A stretch of 64,000 bases of DNA from contig NZ_JACHKZ010000008.1 in NCBI RefSeq assembly GCF_014207855.1, positions 62,001-126,000 on the forward strand. The letters are read 5' to 3'. The DNA comes from Comamonas odontotermitis. Its GTDB lineage: Bacteria; Pseudomonadota; Gammaproteobacteria; Burkholderiales; Burkholderiaceae_C. The translations under genes and the position numbers were made by a program. Each line of letters opens with the position of its first letter. Position 1 is the stretch's first letter. Under the pieces are notes generated by a model that was not told the origin of the DNA, did not search any database, and saw nothing but the letters and a program-made list of their open reading frames with translations. This document shows, one piece after another, positions 8,282-17,981 of this stretch.

Positions 8282-9352
8282 ATGAACCCTCGCAGGAGCC
8301 GGTTCTTTGGAATCAAGCCGTTGCTTCTGAGCCTGGCGCTGTTGAATGCGCTTCCCGGTGCGTCGGCGTGCACGAGGCTTGTCTTTCTGGGCGATGGTGG
8401 GAAAGTGGTGACTGCGCGCTCCATGGACTGGAAGAGTGATATCACCAGCAACCTGTGGGTCATGCCGCGCGGCATGGCCCGAAGTGGTGAAGCAGGACCG
8501 AATTCTCTGCGCTGGACGTCGCGTTATGGCAGTGTGGTGACTTCGGGCTATGACATCTCCACGACCGACGGTGTCAACGAGGCGGGCTTGAGCGCCAACC
8601 TGCTCTGGCTTGTGGAGTCGCAATACCCAAAATTCGATTCGAACAGCAAGCCAGGGTTGACCATTGCCGCCTGGGCACAGTTTGTTCTGGACAATTTTGC
8701 GACCGTGGATGAGGCGGTGGCTGCCTTGAAGCAGCAGCCTTTCACCATTGTCACGGACAGCGTCCCCGGGGAGAAGCGGTTGGCCACGCTGCACCTGTCG
8801 ATATCGGATGCAAGCGGCGACAGCGCCATTGTTGAATATATTGATGGGCGTCAAGTCATCCACCATAGCCGCAGTTACCAGGTGATGACGAATTCGCCGG
8901 TTTTCGACCAGCAACTGGCGCTCAACAGTTATTGGCAGCAGATCGGTGGCACGACGATGCTGCCGGGCACCAACCGTGCAGCAGACCGGTTTGCCCGCGC
9001 GTCGTTCTATGTGAATGCCATTCCCAAGGATCAGGATGCCAACAAGACGCTGGCAAGTGTTTTCAGTGTCATTCGCAACGTCTCGGTGCCCTATGGGTTG
9101 ACCACCCCTGGCGAGCCCAATATCTCGTCGACGCGGTGGCGCACGGTGTTTGACCATCAGCGCAAGCTGTATTTCTTCGAGTCGGCGCTGACACCCAACA
9201 CCTTCTGGGTGGATCTCAAGAGCATTGACTTCAGCAGCGAGAAAGGAAGGGTTCTCAAACTCGACCTGGGGCCCAACCAGGATCACCCCTTTGCCGGTGA
9301 CGCAACCAGCGCCTTCCGGCCCGCAGAGCCATTCAAGTTTCTGGGTATCTGA
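8282..9352 (+). CDS. Exported Ntn hydrolase, choloylglycine hydrolase / linear amide C-N hydrolase family
   Basis: 356-residue precursor. From the ATG at 8282 a signal peptide (LLLSLALLNALPGASA) ends exactly before Cys30. In this family cleavage exposes the N-terminal nucleophile cysteine. Arg46 and Asp49 follow with the same spacing as Cys2-Arg18-Asp21 of bile-salt hydrolases, and the VMTNSP segment supplies the conserved Asn. It should hydrolyse amide bonds of linear amides in the periplasm; penicillin V, conjugated bile acids and acyl-homoserine lactones are known substrates of relatives. An ATG at 8237 overlapping the upstream stop codon is an alternative start. The substrate here is not known. 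Confidence 0.85.
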   Translation: MNPRRSRFFGIKPLLLSLALLNALPGASACTRLVFLGDGGKVVTARSMDWKSDITSNLWVMPRGMARSGEAGPNSLRWTSRYGSVVTSGYDISTTDGVNEAGLSANLLWLVESQYPKFDSNSKPGLTIAAWAQFVLDNFATVDEAVAALKQQPFTIVTDSVPGEKRLATLHLSISDASGDSAIVEYIDGRQVIHHSRSYQVMTNSPVFDQQLALNSYWQQIGGTTMLPGTNRAADRFARASFYVNAIPKDQDANKTLASVFSVIRNVSVPYGLTTPGEPNISSTRWRTVFDHQRKLYFFESALTPNTFWVDLKSIDFSSEKGRVLKLDLGPNQDHPFAGDATSAFRPAEPFKFLGI

Positions 9353-9384
9353 AGGTGATGGTGGCGGGCGGCTGACTCTGCACA

Positions 9385-9443
9385 AGCCCACGACAGAACG
9401 AGACCCCTTCGCCGGGAGGGGGCGTTCAAGCTGTGGGCTTTTT
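9385..9443. terminator. Bidirectional terminator between convergent genes
   Basis: An imperfect long hairpin (AGCCCAC at 9385-9391 pairing with GTGGGCT at 9433-9439, with further pairing inside) is followed by TTTTT on the plus strand. It separates the amidase gene and the convergent Sel1-repeat lipoprotein gene. Confidence 0.6.
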
Positions 9444-9870
9444 ACGGCGGCAGGCTTTCCAGGTAGTCCAATGTCGACTGCGCATGGGGGTATCCGCTCG
9501 CTGTGGCTTTTTTTGCCCAGTAGAGGGCCTTGTCTCTGTCGTTTTCATACAGGTAGATCTGTGCCAGGTTGTATTGCGCAGGCGCATACCCCAGCTCCCC
9601 CGCAATCAATATCCACTCCCTGGCCTGTTTCTGGTCGTCGGCAGCAGACCGGTAGTAGGTGTAGACGTTGAATGCGGCCCTGCCGTCCCCATTGTTGGCC
9701 AGCCCTTTCTGTCGCTCCAGCTCTCTTGGCGACATCCTTGGAATGCCGACAGTCAATACATTTGGGTCGTACCGTATGCCCGTGTCTGGAGGCGGACGGT
9801 TGAAATGAGGAATATTGGTGCACGAGACAGTGCTGAGCACTGCAAGGGTGGTGATCAGGAGATGTTTCAT
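9442..9870 (-). CDS. Sel1-repeat lipoprotein
   Basis: 142 residues. The start at 9870 gives a short signal peptide with Cys17 (STVSC) as probable lipidation site. The second half holds two Sel1-like/TPR-type helical repeats: GDGRAAFNVYTYYRSAADDQ and AREWILIAGELGYAPAQYNLAQIY, then DKALYWAKKATASGYPHA. Such repeats mediate protein contacts in the periplasm. It lies between the LysR gene and the amidase gene and has no recognisable partner. Confidence 0.7.
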   Translation of the reverse strand: MKHLLITTLAVLSTVSCTNIPHFNRPPPDTGIRYDPNVLTVGIPRMSPRELERQKGLANNGDGRAAFNVYTYYRSAADDQKQAREWILIAGELGYAPAQYNLAQIYLYENDRDKALYWAKKATASGYPHAQSTLDYLESLPP

Positions 9871-9914
9871 GGATTGCCAGTGGGTTGGGTGAAGGGGCGC
9901 CTTGCAATGCTTGC

Positions 9915-10790
9915 TCAATCGCCCACTATCAGCAGCTCTGCCAGCCGCTGCTGCAGCCACAGTGCGGTGCTCTCCAGTGCCGCGCCCTGCAGGCTGAGCA
10001 TGCGAACGGCCAGCGGGGGCAGGCGCAGCTCCGGGCAGTCCAGGGCGACAATGCGTGGCTCAATGTCGGGCGCCTGCGCGATATTGCGCGGCAGGATACC
10101 CCAGCCTATGCCATCGGCCAGCATGTCGGCGAGCACGTAAAAACTCTCCGAGCGCCAGATGCGCGGGCTGATAACCAGATCTTCCACTCCTTCGATATGC
10201 ATCACCAGCTGGCGGTGGCCGGCCAGATCCTCGCGGGTGATCCGGGCCTGGGCGGCCAACGCATGGTTGCGCGCCACGAACACCATCTGCGGCACGCCCG
10301 CCACATAGCGCTGGGCAAACTGCGCATCCACGGGGCCGCGGTCGAACTGAAAGGCCAGCGCAGCATGGCGCGACTGCACGGCCTGGGCGACCTCCGCTGC
10401 CGTGCCATTGAGCAAGGTCAGCTCCAGTGCCGGAAACCGTGAGGCCAGCTCCCGCAGCAGCCGGGCGATGGGCGGGTAGGGCAAGGCTTCGTCAATGGCC
10501 ACACACAACTGCGCGCTCTGGCCTGCGGCAAGTGCCTGGGCGCGTAGATCGAGCGCCTGGGCCTGATTGAGCAGGGCGCGTGCCTCTGTCAGCATCACTT
10601 CGCCTGCCGGCGTAAGGTGCACCGAGCGTCCGACGCGCCGAAACAGCGCCAGCCCCAGGTCGGCCTCCAGCAGGCCCATGGCCATGCTGACTGCCGACTG
10701 CGCGCGCCCCAGACGCCGCGCAGCTTGGGTCATCGAGCCGCAATCAGCCACGGCCACGAATTGGTTCAGGCGTTCAAGAGTCCATTCCAT
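9915..10790 (-). CDS. LysR-family regulator, divergent from smvA-speG
   Basis: 291 residues with the N-terminal LysR winged helix (LNQFVAVADCGSMTQAARRLGRAQSAVSMAMGLLEADLGLALFRR, residues about 8-52) and a periplasmic-binding-protein-like effector domain. It is transcribed away from the smvA-speG pair across 98 bp that contain inverted repeats, the classic arrangement for a LysR regulator of the neighbouring operon. The effector is not known; a polyamine or cationic compound would fit the targets. Confidence 0.88.
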   Translation of the reverse strand: MEWTLERLNQFVAVADCGSMTQAARRLGRAQSAVSMAMGLLEADLGLALFRRVGRSVHLTPAGEVMLTEARALLNQAQALDLRAQALAAGQSAQLCVAIDEALPYPPIARLLRELASRFPALELTLLNGTAAEVAQAVQSRHAALAFQFDRGPVDAQFAQRYVAGVPQMVFVARNHALAAQARITREDLAGHRQLVMHIEGVEDLVISPRIWRSESFYVLADMLADGIGWGILPRNIAQAPDIEPRIVALDCPELRLPPLAVRMLSLQGAALESTALWLQQRLAELLIVGD

Positions 10791-10792
10791 TC

Positions 10793-10839
10793 ATCAATTT
10801 TACTGATTAACTCAAACTTTTAATAAATTAAAAATTGAT
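10793..10839. promoter_or_regulatory. Candidate LysR operator
   Basis: A perfect 9-bp inverted repeat, ATCAATTTT (10793-10801) and AAAATTGAT (10831-10839), brackets the AT-rich intergenic region. A palindrome ATTGATCAAT (10834-10843) overlaps the right arm. The position between the divergent LysR and smvA genes fits an autoregulated LysR binding site. Confidence 0.5.
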
Positions 10840-10888
10840 CAATCATGGAGGTGTTGTTAAAAAATCGCCCCTCCAAAAAGAGGATTCC

Positions 10889-12403
10889 ATGCAAACCACT
10901 ACTTTTCCCTCTTCACGCAATCCAAGCCTGGGAGCCCGCCGCTGGCTGGTGCTGGGCATTGTCTCCGTCGCATTGCTGCTCATCGTCATCGATATGACGG
11001 TGCTGTATACGGCATTGCCGCGCCTCACCCATGATCTGGCCGCTACCGCTTCAGCCAAGCTCTGGATCATCAATATCTACTCGCTCGTCGTCTCCGGGCT
11101 GCTGCTGGGCATGGGCACGCTGGGCGACCGCCTGGGCCACAAGCGCCTGTTCATTGCAGGCCTTGCCGTATTTGGCGGTGCTTCGCTGGCTGCGGCCTTT
11201 GCGCCGGGAACTGGCGTGCTGATCACGGCCCGTGCACTGCTGGGTGTGGGCGCTGCCATGATGATGCCAGCGACGCTGTCGCTCATCCGCCTGAGCTTTG
11301 GCGACGAGAAGGAGCGCGCCCTGGCGATTGGCATCTGGGCCTCGGTAGCCTCTGGTGGTGCGGCCTTCGGTCCGGTACTGGGTGGGGCGCTGCTGGAGCA
11401 CTTCTGGTGGGGATCGGTATTCCTGATCAACGTGCCCATCGTGCTCATCGCCTTGCCGCTGGCCTGGCGCTGCATTCCCGCCAGCGAGGGCAATCGTGAA
11501 CGCCCCTGGGATCTGGTGGCCTCCATCCAGGTCATGCTGGGCCTGGTGGCTGGCACCTATGCGATCAAGGAGCTGGGCAAGCAGTCTCCTGACTGGGTCA
11601 TGGCCGCTGGCGCGCTTGCGGTTGGTGTCGGCTTTCTGTGGGTCTTTGTGCGCCGCCAGCGCAGCAGCCGCCATCCGCTGCTCGATCTGGCCTTGTTCCA
11701 GGACCGGGGCTTCACCACGGCCGTGCTCTCGGCCCTGGTGGCTGCTGCCGCGCTGCTGGGCATGGAGCTGGTGTTCAGCCAACGCCTGCAACTGGTGCTG
11801 GGCTTCAGCCCACTGGAGGCGGGTTGGGCCGTGTTGCCACTGCCGGTTGCAGCCTTTGTAGCAGGTCCCATTGCTGGTCGCCTGTTGCCACGTTGGGGCA
11901 GCAGCCGCTTGCTGGCGCTGGCGTTGCTGGCTTCAGGCCTGGGCATGGGTGCCTATCTGGCACTGCACGAGGCAGCTGCGGTGTGGCAGTCGCTGAGCCT
12001 GGTGTTGCTGGGCGTGGGCATTGGCGGAGCCATTACCGCTGCTTCGGCCACCATGCTGATGAGTGCACCTGCCGACCGTGCTGGCATGGCCGCATCGGTA
12101 GAGGAGGTTTCATACGAACTGGGCGGCGCCCTGGGCGTGACTGTCATGGGCAGCCTGCTGTCGGCGGTCTATGCGCATTCGCTGGTCTTGCCGCCATCGG
12201 CTGCGGCTGCGCTATCGCCCACGGTGCGCGACAGCCTCGATGAAGCCCTGCTGGCAGCAGAGAAACTGCCGCAAGGCGCTGCCCAAAGCCTGGTGCAGGC
12301 GGCCAGCACGGCCTTTGACAAGGGCTTTTCCGCAGTGCTGTTGCTGGCCACGGTTCTGCTGCTGATTACCGGCTGGGTGGCTTGGCACAAGCGCGCCCGC
12401 TGA
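10889..12403 (+). CDS. smvA: DHA2-family 14-TM MFS exporter, SmvA-like
   Basis: 504 residues with 14 predicted membrane segments. Motif A is LGDRLGHKRLF. The stretch AFGPVLGGALLEHFWWGSVF followed by LINVPIV is nearly that of enterobacterial SmvA, a QacA-type exporter of methyl viologen, quaternary ammonium compounds, biguanides and other cations. The start is fixed by AGAGGA 4 bp before the ATG. The gene directly precedes speG (28 bp) and is divergent from a LysR gene. In enterics SmvA is controlled by a TetR protein, so the LysR arrangement is different here. The natural substrate may be polyamines, which is inferred from the context. Confidence 0.85.
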   Translation: MQTTTFPSSRNPSLGARRWLVLGIVSVALLLIVIDMTVLYTALPRLTHDLAATASAKLWIINIYSLVVSGLLLGMGTLGDRLGHKRLFIAGLAVFGGASLAAAFAPGTGVLITARALLGVGAAMMMPATLSLIRLSFGDEKERALAIGIWASVASGGAAFGPVLGGALLEHFWWGSVFLINVPIVLIALPLAWRCIPASEGNRERPWDLVASIQVMLGLVAGTYAIKELGKQSPDWVMAAGALAVGVGFLWVFVRRQRSSRHPLLDLALFQDRGFTTAVLSALVAAAALLGMELVFSQRLQLVLGFSPLEAGWAVLPLPVAAFVAGPIAGRLLPRWGSSRLLALALLASGLGMGAYLALHEAAAVWQSLSLVLLGVGIGGAITAASATMLMSAPADRAGMAASVEEVSYELGGALGVTVMGSLLSAVYAHSLVLPPSAAAALSPTVRDSLDEALLAAEKLPQGAAQSLVQAASTAFDKGFSAVLLLATVLLLITGWVAWHKRAR

Positions 12404-12431
12404 GCGATTAAAAATTTGAAAGGATCGATTC

Positions 12432-12950
12432 ATGAATGTGAAGACTCAACTGAGACCGCTGGAGCGCGAGGATTTGCGCTTCGTGCACCTGCTGGACAAC
12501 AATGCCAGCGTCATGCGCTATTGGTTTGAAGAGCCCTATGCCACCTTCGACGAGCTGAGCAGCCTGTACGATGCCCATGTGCATGACCAGGGCGAGCGCC
12601 GCTTTGTGGTTCAGCACGGAGGCGAGCGCGCGGGCCTGGTGGAGCTGGTGGAGATCGACCTGATTCACCGCCGCGCCGAATTCCAGATCATTGTTGCCCC
12701 CGATCAGCAGGGCAAGGGCATTGCGGCGCATGCCACGCGACTGGCGCTGGACCATGGCTTTCGCGTGCTGAACCTGCACAAGATCTACCTGTATGTGGAC
12801 AAGGAAAACGCGAAGGCGATCCACATCTATACAAAGCTGGGCTTTCAGCCAGAGGGCGAGCTGGTGGATGAATTCTTCTCCCACGGCCAGTACCGCAGCG
12901 CAATCCGCATGTATATGCTGCAGGTGCCTTATCTGCAGCGCGCGGCCTGA
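12432..12950 (+). CDS. speG: Spermidine N(1)-acetyltransferase SpeG
   Basis: 172-residue GNAT acetyltransferase. The segments [53 protein letters not shown] (acetyl-CoA loop), [16 protein letters not shown] and EFFSHGQYR follow E. coli SpeG closely along the whole length. SpeG acetylates spermidine and spermine with acetyl-CoA and so removes their toxicity. AAAGGA precedes the ATG. It lies 28 bp after smvA, so export and acetylation of polyamines are probably induced together. Confidence 0.95.
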   Translation: MNVKTQLRPLEREDLRFVHLLDNNASVMRYWFEEPYATFDELSSLYDAHVHDQGERRFVVQHGGERAGLVELVEIDLIHRRAEFQIIVAPDQQGKGIAAHATRLALDHGFRVLNLHKIYLYVDKENAKAIHIYTKLGFQPEGELVDEFFSHGQYRSAIRMYMLQVPYLQRAA

Positions 12951-12972
12951 TGGAAAGGACGCATGCCCAAAG

Positions 12973-13008
12973 AAGAAAGCCGCCCTGGTATGCCAAGGCG
13001 GCTTTCTT
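12973..13008. terminator. Bidirectional terminator between speG and the M14 peptidase gene
   Basis: A 12-bp stem AAGAAAGCCGCC/GGCGGCTTTCTT with a 12-nt loop, T-rich on both strands, lies between the convergent stop codons at 12950 and 13047. Confidence 0.85.
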
Positions 13009-13046
13009 GTGTGTGCTTGCTGGTATGGCAGCGCGTTCGAGGCAGC

Positions 13047-14837
13047 TCAATCCGTTTCGTCGTACACCAGCGACGGATTGTTCATGGAGCGGGCAACATC
13101 GCTCAGGCCGGTGATGATGTGATTGGCAAAGAAACTGCTCTGTGTGTCGGGCTCCAGGGCGGCGATGGCCAGGTTGGCCAGGGGCTGGTTCAGCGGCACG
13201 TAGTAGCTGCCTTCCGGCACATCGATGGCAATGCGCTGCAGTTGCACCTTGACGCGCTCCACCGAGCGGGAAGAGGGGCCCAGCACATCGTTTTTGGCAC
13301 TGCTGCTGCGCTCCACTTCCTGGTAGGTATCCGCCAGCATGTTGCCGGGTTCGGCAACCCGCAGCACCTGCAGCCCCAGGGCGCGCAGCTTGTCAGCGGC
13401 TTCGCCGGCACCGGTGGACAGCCAATAGCCGCAAGGGCGGGCCCGCGTCTCACCAGGCTGCAGCTTGACGGAGGATTTCCAATCCACCTCTTGCGGGCGG
13501 TCTTCTCCAGTCTGCGGGTCGAGGAAGACAATGCGCCGTTTTTCAGTGGTTTGCTGCGATTCAAGGACGAACTGGCCGCGACAGGCTTGCGATGCCACAT
13601 CGCGGGCGACGAATGCGCGAACCTGTTCCAGATCCTTGGCGCGCTGCGCCGTGGTCTGCAGCGCCGATGTGAGTGCCACCACATGGCTGTGCACGCGGCG
13701 CTGGATATGGGCGCGGCCAATGCCGACGCCACGGGTCTCGATCAGCAGGCTGGGCGAATTCTTGAGGGCGTAGACATTGCGGCCGGTATCCGGGCGCACG
13801 CCGCCCATCGACAGCGTCAGGTCATCGGCCTTCTTCGTGGTGGTGTAGTACCAGTTGGTGCTCATGCCCTGGTCAGTCAGCGCTTTTTGCATGGGCAGCA
13901 GATACCATTCATTGGCCGCCTTGCCGATGAACTCATGCGTATTGGCGGTGGTCGGGGTCTGCAGCAGAGCGTCGTAGCGCTGCACAGCCTGGAATTTTTC
14001 CAGATACCGGCCGGCGACGGTGAATTCGTGCGAGTCAAATACCGCAACGGGGCGGTAGTTGCGGCTGAGCTTGGCCAGCGCGTCGGCCTCAGGGGTCTGC
14101 AGCAGCAGATGGTCGCGGTTCATGTCGATGCCGTTGGCGGTAGTGCGCCGGCCCGAGGCTGCGCCATCCGGGTTGGCGCGTGGCACCAGCAAGACATTCA
14201 GCTTGTCGAGCACAGGCGCAAGCGGGCCCTGGGCCAGTGATTGCGACAGCGCGAGCAGGGCTTCGCTGCCAGCGGGCTCATCGCCGTGTTGCTGGCCGAT
14301 CAGCAATACCGTCGGGCGTCCGCTGGCATCGAGGTCATGCAAGGTGGTGCCGGCGGCCCGCGTCAGCAGCAGTGCATGGATGGGCGTGCCCTCCTGCGAG
14401 GTGCCTGCGGTGATCAGCTCAGCCTTGGTTCCTCCGGCTGGAGCTGCGGCGATCTGTCGCAGCATCTGGCTGAGCTCCGCGTTGCTGGTGAATGTGGTGC
14501 GTCCGGTGGTCAGGCCAGGGGTGCTGTAGGGCGTTGCCGGATCAGGAAACCGCGCGGCAACTTCGGGGCTTTCCTGCCACACGCTCAAGGGCGTGGCCTG
14601 CAGTGGCGTGGATTCCACAGGGGTGCTGATGACGCCTGGGTTGCTGACCCCTGGGATATGTACCGGTGCTGGCCCCTGGCTCTTGGGGGCGGTGGTGACC
14701 GTGCCGGGCACTGCCGTTGGCGTGCTCGTCCAAGGCGGCAGCGGCGTGCTGGTGCATGCGCTTAGCAAGACGGCAGCAGAGACGGCGCAGGGCGCCATCC
14801 AGCGCGAGGCAGTGTGAGAGGAATGGGGTTGCATCAT
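13047..14837 (-). CDS. M14-type zinc carboxypeptidase-like lipoprotein
   Basis: 596 residues from the ATG at 14837. The signal peptide ends in LLSAC (Cys28), followed by a Pro/Thr-rich linker. The M14 domain shows the zinc motif in GQQHGDEPAGSE, Arg/Asn residues in VPRANPDGA and GIDMNRDH, the later zinc histidine in FDSHEF, and the catalytic glutamate region LLIETRGVG. The last 200 residues form an extra domain with no recognised family. Likely role: a periplasmic or outer-membrane peptidase, perhaps acting on peptidoglycan peptides. AGGAGG lies about 25 bp upstream, so an in-frame GTG at 14858 is possible. A longer open frame overlaps the neighbouring gene and is less likely. Confidence 0.8.
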   Translation of the reverse strand: MMQPHSSHTASRWMAPCAVSAAVLLSACTSTPLPPWTSTPTAVPGTVTTAPKSQGPAPVHIPGVSNPGVISTPVESTPLQATPLSVWQESPEVAARFPDPATPYSTPGLTTGRTTFTSNAELSQMLRQIAAAPAGGTKAELITAGTSQEGTPIHALLLTRAAGTTLHDLDASGRPTVLLIGQQHGDEPAGSEALLALSQSLAQGPLAPVLDKLNVLLVPRANPDGAASGRRTTANGIDMNRDHLLLQTPEADALAKLSRNYRPVAVFDSHEFTVAGRYLEKFQAVQRYDALLQTPTTANTHEFIGKAANEWYLLPMQKALTDQGMSTNWYYTTTKKADDLTLSMGGVRPDTGRNVYALKNSPSLLIETRGVGIGRAHIQRRVHSHVVALTSALQTTAQRAKDLEQVRAFVARDVASQACRGQFVLESQQTTEKRRIVFLDPQTGEDRPQEVDWKSSVKLQPGETRARPCGYWLSTGAGEAADKLRALGLQVLRVAEPGNMLADTYQEVERSSSAKNDVLGPSSRSVERVKVQLQRIAIDVPEGSYYVPLNQPLANLAIAALEPDTQSSFFANHIITGLSDVARSMNNPSLVYDETD

Positions 14838-14970
14838 TGTTGTTGCGTGACGAAGCACGGCCCTCCTGAAAATAACGTTGCCATTATGCAAAACGGAGAC
14901 TGGCGTTTGCGTAGGATGGGTGCGAAAGAAAAACATGCTGCAGTTGATGTGCAGCAGAGAATCCAGTTTC

Positions 14971-16053
14971 TCAGAATGTACCAGCGACCGGCGTAGTTGC
15001 TGCGGAGTTGGGCCCGGTGGCGGCTCGCTCCTTGTCCGGAAAGCGCAGGCGCAGCAGAGCGCGGACAAACCCATGGTCGGAGCGCGTGCGGTCACGGCCC
15101 TCGTGCAGGTGGTCATTGAAATAGTCCAATCGGCGCACATCACCAACGGAGTGCTTGCTGAGCGGGTCGAACTCCTCGCTCACCAGGATCTGGTCGAGCA
15201 CGGCAGGAGACCCTTGGTGGATGTGTGAATAGGCGACATCCTTTTTGAGGGCCGCATCACCGAGCAAATCGTAGGCGTTGAACAGGGCGCGGTCGCGTGC
15301 TCCCCGGTCATAGGCGACCTCTGATGTAGCGGCGATCAGCTGGGTGGTGACGCTGTCGGGTGTGTCATTGAAGTCGCCCATCACGACGAGGGGCATGCGC
15401 GTGTGCCGCAGCAGATCGATCACCAGGCAGCGCATCGCCAGGGCTTCCACCCCGCGCATGATGAGTGAGCGCAGCGAAGCCAGGGCTGCAATCTTGGGGT
15501 TGTCGCGGTCTTCCAGCGGATTGCCTGCTTCGTCTTGCAGGAATTTGGGGCGCTTGGATTTGAGGTGGCATGTGAGTACCGACACCACTTGGCCGTGCTT
15601 CATCTGCAAGGTGGCAACCAGCGGTGGGCGCTCGAACTTGTCGTGTATGCCCAGCCCCGGGATCGGCTGGCCCAGGCCCGCCGGAAAATCCGGGAACGAG
15701 CGGCAGGCCAGTACCTTGAGCCTGGTGGCAATGCCGACACGCGGTGTGCCGCTTGCACCAGCCTGTGCGTCGGTGTTCTCGGCGCCAGGCACCGTCACAA
15801 AAGGGTAGTGCAGGCCGCTGAGCTTGAGGGCTTCCTGCAGCGCAGCTGCATCCCAGACCTCCTGCACTGCCAGGATATCGGCATTGAGCGTTTGAAAGCG
15901 ATTGGCCAGCCATTGCACCTTTCGCTCGTACTGGTTGCGGGTGTAGGCGTCCTGGTTGGCGTAGAACACGCGTTCGGGAAGCGCCAGATTCAGGGTGTTG
16001 CAGGTCGCAACGGTGAGGGTGTCAAGAGGTGCTGGTGAAACAAAAGGCCGCAT
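14971..16053 (-). CDS. Endonuclease/exonuclease/phosphatase (EEP) family protein
   Basis: 360 residues with the complete EEP active-site set: Asn19 in TCNTLN, Glu65 in AVQEVW, the GDFND motif, and SDHG near the C-terminus. The family includes DNase I-like nucleases, exonuclease III, sphingomyelinases and inositol phosphatases, so the substrate cannot be told from sequence. No signal peptide is visible, so a cytosolic enzyme is likely. AGAGA precedes the ATG. It lies between the M14 peptidase gene and rhlE, all on the minus strand. Confidence 0.85.
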   Translation of the reverse strand: MRPFVSPAPLDTLTVATCNTLNLALPERVFYANQDAYTRNQYERKVQWLANRFQTLNADILAVQEVWDAAALQEALKLSGLHYPFVTVPGAENTDAQAGASGTPRVGIATRLKVLACRSFPDFPAGLGQPIPGLGIHDKFERPPLVATLQMKHGQVVSVLTCHLKSKRPKFLQDEAGNPLEDRDNPKIAALASLRSLIMRGVEALAMRCLVIDLLRHTRMPLVVMGDFNDTPDSVTTQLIAATSEVAYDRGARDRALFNAYDLLGDAALKKDVAYSHIHQGSPAVLDQILVSEEFDPLSKHSVGDVRRLDYFNDHLHEGRDRTRSDHGFVRALLRLRFPDKERAATGPNSAATTPVAGTF

Positions 16054-16138
16054 AGAAATCTCTTTCTGATGCGGCCCTACCGTAGCGGAATCTGGTGACT
16101 AGATCAACGAAAAGAAGATTTGTTCACCATGCAAATGC

Positions 16139-17911
16139 TTATCTTGAAAACGAATGGTTACGATTTCCTCGTCCGCCATTGCCGCCATTGCGGTTACCGC
16201 CGCCGAAGCCGCCACGGCGACCGCGTTCAGCCATGCTGTCTACGCTGGTGCGCATGGGGTCTGGTTGCGCGTTGCCGCCACGGCGATGATCGCGGCCATC
16301 CACGGTGCCGCCAAATTGGGTGCCCAGATGGGCATCGGCGCGCGGCTGGCGCTCGTCATGGCGAGGGCCGCGTGGATTATTGCTGTGGCGGGGATTGGCG
16401 CCCTGCGGATGGCGGGGTTGTGCGCCTTGTCCGCCTGCCCGGCGCTGCTCGCCGGAGCCGCGAGGGCCCTGGCGGCTGCCTTCACGCCGTGGGGGGCGCT
16501 GTTCGCGGCGGGGTTGCTCCATGCCTGCAGCATCAAATTCGCCGCCTTCTGCCCGGGGAGCTGCGCCGCGCTTGGCATTGCGCTGGCCGCCATTGGCATT
16601 GCCTGCGCTACCCGTGCCGCGGGTTGCCTTGTTGGTGCGAATGCGCTCCATCATTTCCTGGCGGGCGGCCTTGGCTGCTGCCTGCATCACATCGCGGCTT
16701 GGCGGTTTGCCAGCACCGCCCCAGATGGTTTGCCGGCCCATGGCGATGGGCTCGGCCTTTTCGCCTTCTTCAGGGCCAAAGCCATCAATCACCTGCACGG
16801 GGATTTCCTGCTTGGTGAAGCGCTCGATGTCCATCATGAAGCCTTCTTCATCCATGCACACCAGGCTCACGGCATTGCCTTCGCGGCCCGCGCGGCCGGT
16901 ACGGCCGATACGGTGCACATAGTCTTCCGAGACATTGGGGATCTCGTAGTTCACCACGTTGGGCAGTTCATCGATATCGATGCCACGCGCTGCAATATCG
17001 GTAGCAACCAGCGCACGCAGGTCGCCGGTCTTGAAGCCTTCCAGGGCTTGGGTGCGGGCGCTTTGGCTCTTGTTGCCGTGCAGGGCCATGGCCGAGACGC
17101 CATTCTTGGTGAGAAACTCGGCCACATTGTTGGCGCCAAACTTGGTGCGCGTGAACACCAGCACCTGGCTCCAGTTGTTTTCCTGGATGATGTGCAGCAG
17201 CACCTGCTTTTTCTTGCCGCGGCCTACGGGGTGGATCACCTGCTTGATGCGCTGCACCGTGGTATTGCGCGGCGTGACCTGGATGGACTGCGGGTTTTTC
17301 AGCAGGCCGTTGGCCAGCTCGCGGATTTCATCGCTGAAGGTGGCGGAGAACAGCAGGCTTTGCTTGTCCTTAGGCACCAGGGCCAGCACCTTCTTCACAT
17401 CGTGGATGAAGCCCATGTCCAGCATGCGGTCGGCCTCGTCCAGCACCAGGATTTCCACGGTGGACAGGTCCAGAAAGCCTTGCTGCTGCAGGTCCAGCAG
17501 GCGGCCAGGCGTGGCTACCAGTACGTCGATGCCCTTTTTGATGCGGTCGATCTGTGGCTTCATGCCAACGCCGCCAAAGATGACGGTGGATTGGATGTCC
17601 AGATGCGTTGCATAGTGGCGCACGTTTTCTTCCACCTGGGCCGCCAGTTCGCGGGTGGGCGCCAGGATGAGCGCACGGATGGCCTTGCCGCCCCATTGGT
17701 TGCGGCTGCCTTCGGATTGGGAGAGGCGGTGCAGCATGGGTAGCGTGAACGCTGCGGTCTTGCCAGTGCCGGTCTGTGCGCCGGCCAGGAGGTCTCCACC
17801 TTGGAGCACTACAGGAATGGCCTGGGCCTGGATGGGGGTAGGGGCGTCGTAGCCCTGCTCGCGCACAGCCTGCACAATGGCTGGTGCCAGATTCAGTTCT
17901 TCAAATGTCAT
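16139..17911 (-). CDS. rhlE: DEAD-box RNA helicase RhlE
   Basis: 590 residues. All helicase motifs are visible: Q motif (TPIQAQ), [42 protein letters not shown] and [13 protein letters not shown]. The C-terminal 180 residues are rich in Arg, Gly, Asn and Gln, ending in repeated GGNRNGG-type runs, the RNA-binding tail typical of RhlE. Roles are ribosome assembly and RNA turnover, often at low temperature. The ATG at 17911 is used; a TTG at 17929 is in frame. The upstream DNA holds a long inverted repeat that may be part of a structured leader. Confidence 0.93.
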   Translation of the reverse strand: MTFEELNLAPAIVQAVREQGYDAPTPIQAQAIPVVLQGGDLLAGAQTGTGKTAAFTLPMLHRLSQSEGSRNQWGGKAIRALILAPTRELAAQVEENVRHYATHLDIQSTVIFGGVGMKPQIDRIKKGIDVLVATPGRLLDLQQQGFLDLSTVEILVLDEADRMLDMGFIHDVKKVLALVPKDKQSLLFSATFSDEIRELANGLLKNPQSIQVTPRNTTVQRIKQVIHPVGRGKKKQVLLHIIQENNWSQVLVFTRTKFGANNVAEFLTKNGVSAMALHGNKSQSARTQALEGFKTGDLRALVATDIAARGIDIDELPNVVNYEIPNVSEDYVHRIGRTGRAGREGNAVSLVCMDEEGFMMDIERFTKQEIPVQVIDGFGPEEGEKAEPIAMGRQTIWGGAGKPPSRDVMQAAAKAARQEMMERIRTNKATRGTGSAGNANGGQRNAKRGAAPRAEGGEFDAAGMEQPRREQRPPRREGSRQGPRGSGEQRRAGGQGAQPRHPQGANPRHSNNPRGPRHDERQPRADAHLGTQFGGTVDGRDHRRGGNAQPDPMRTSVDSMAERGRRGGFGGGNRNGGNGGRGNRNHSFSR

Positions 17912-17981
17912 TGGATCAGATGCGTCCAACCTGGACGCTGGGTATCAGCCTTGTCTCAGCAATTTCTTGGAGTTATTGCCG

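Noticed and set aside
14838-15146. N-terminal extension of the M14 lipoprotein frame
   Set aside because: It overlaps the neighbouring EEP gene, is not protein-like, and would bury the lipoprotein signal peptide.
16154-17743. Open frame of 529 codons antisense to rhlE
   Set aside because: It mirrors conserved helicase codons and has no domain or signal of its own.
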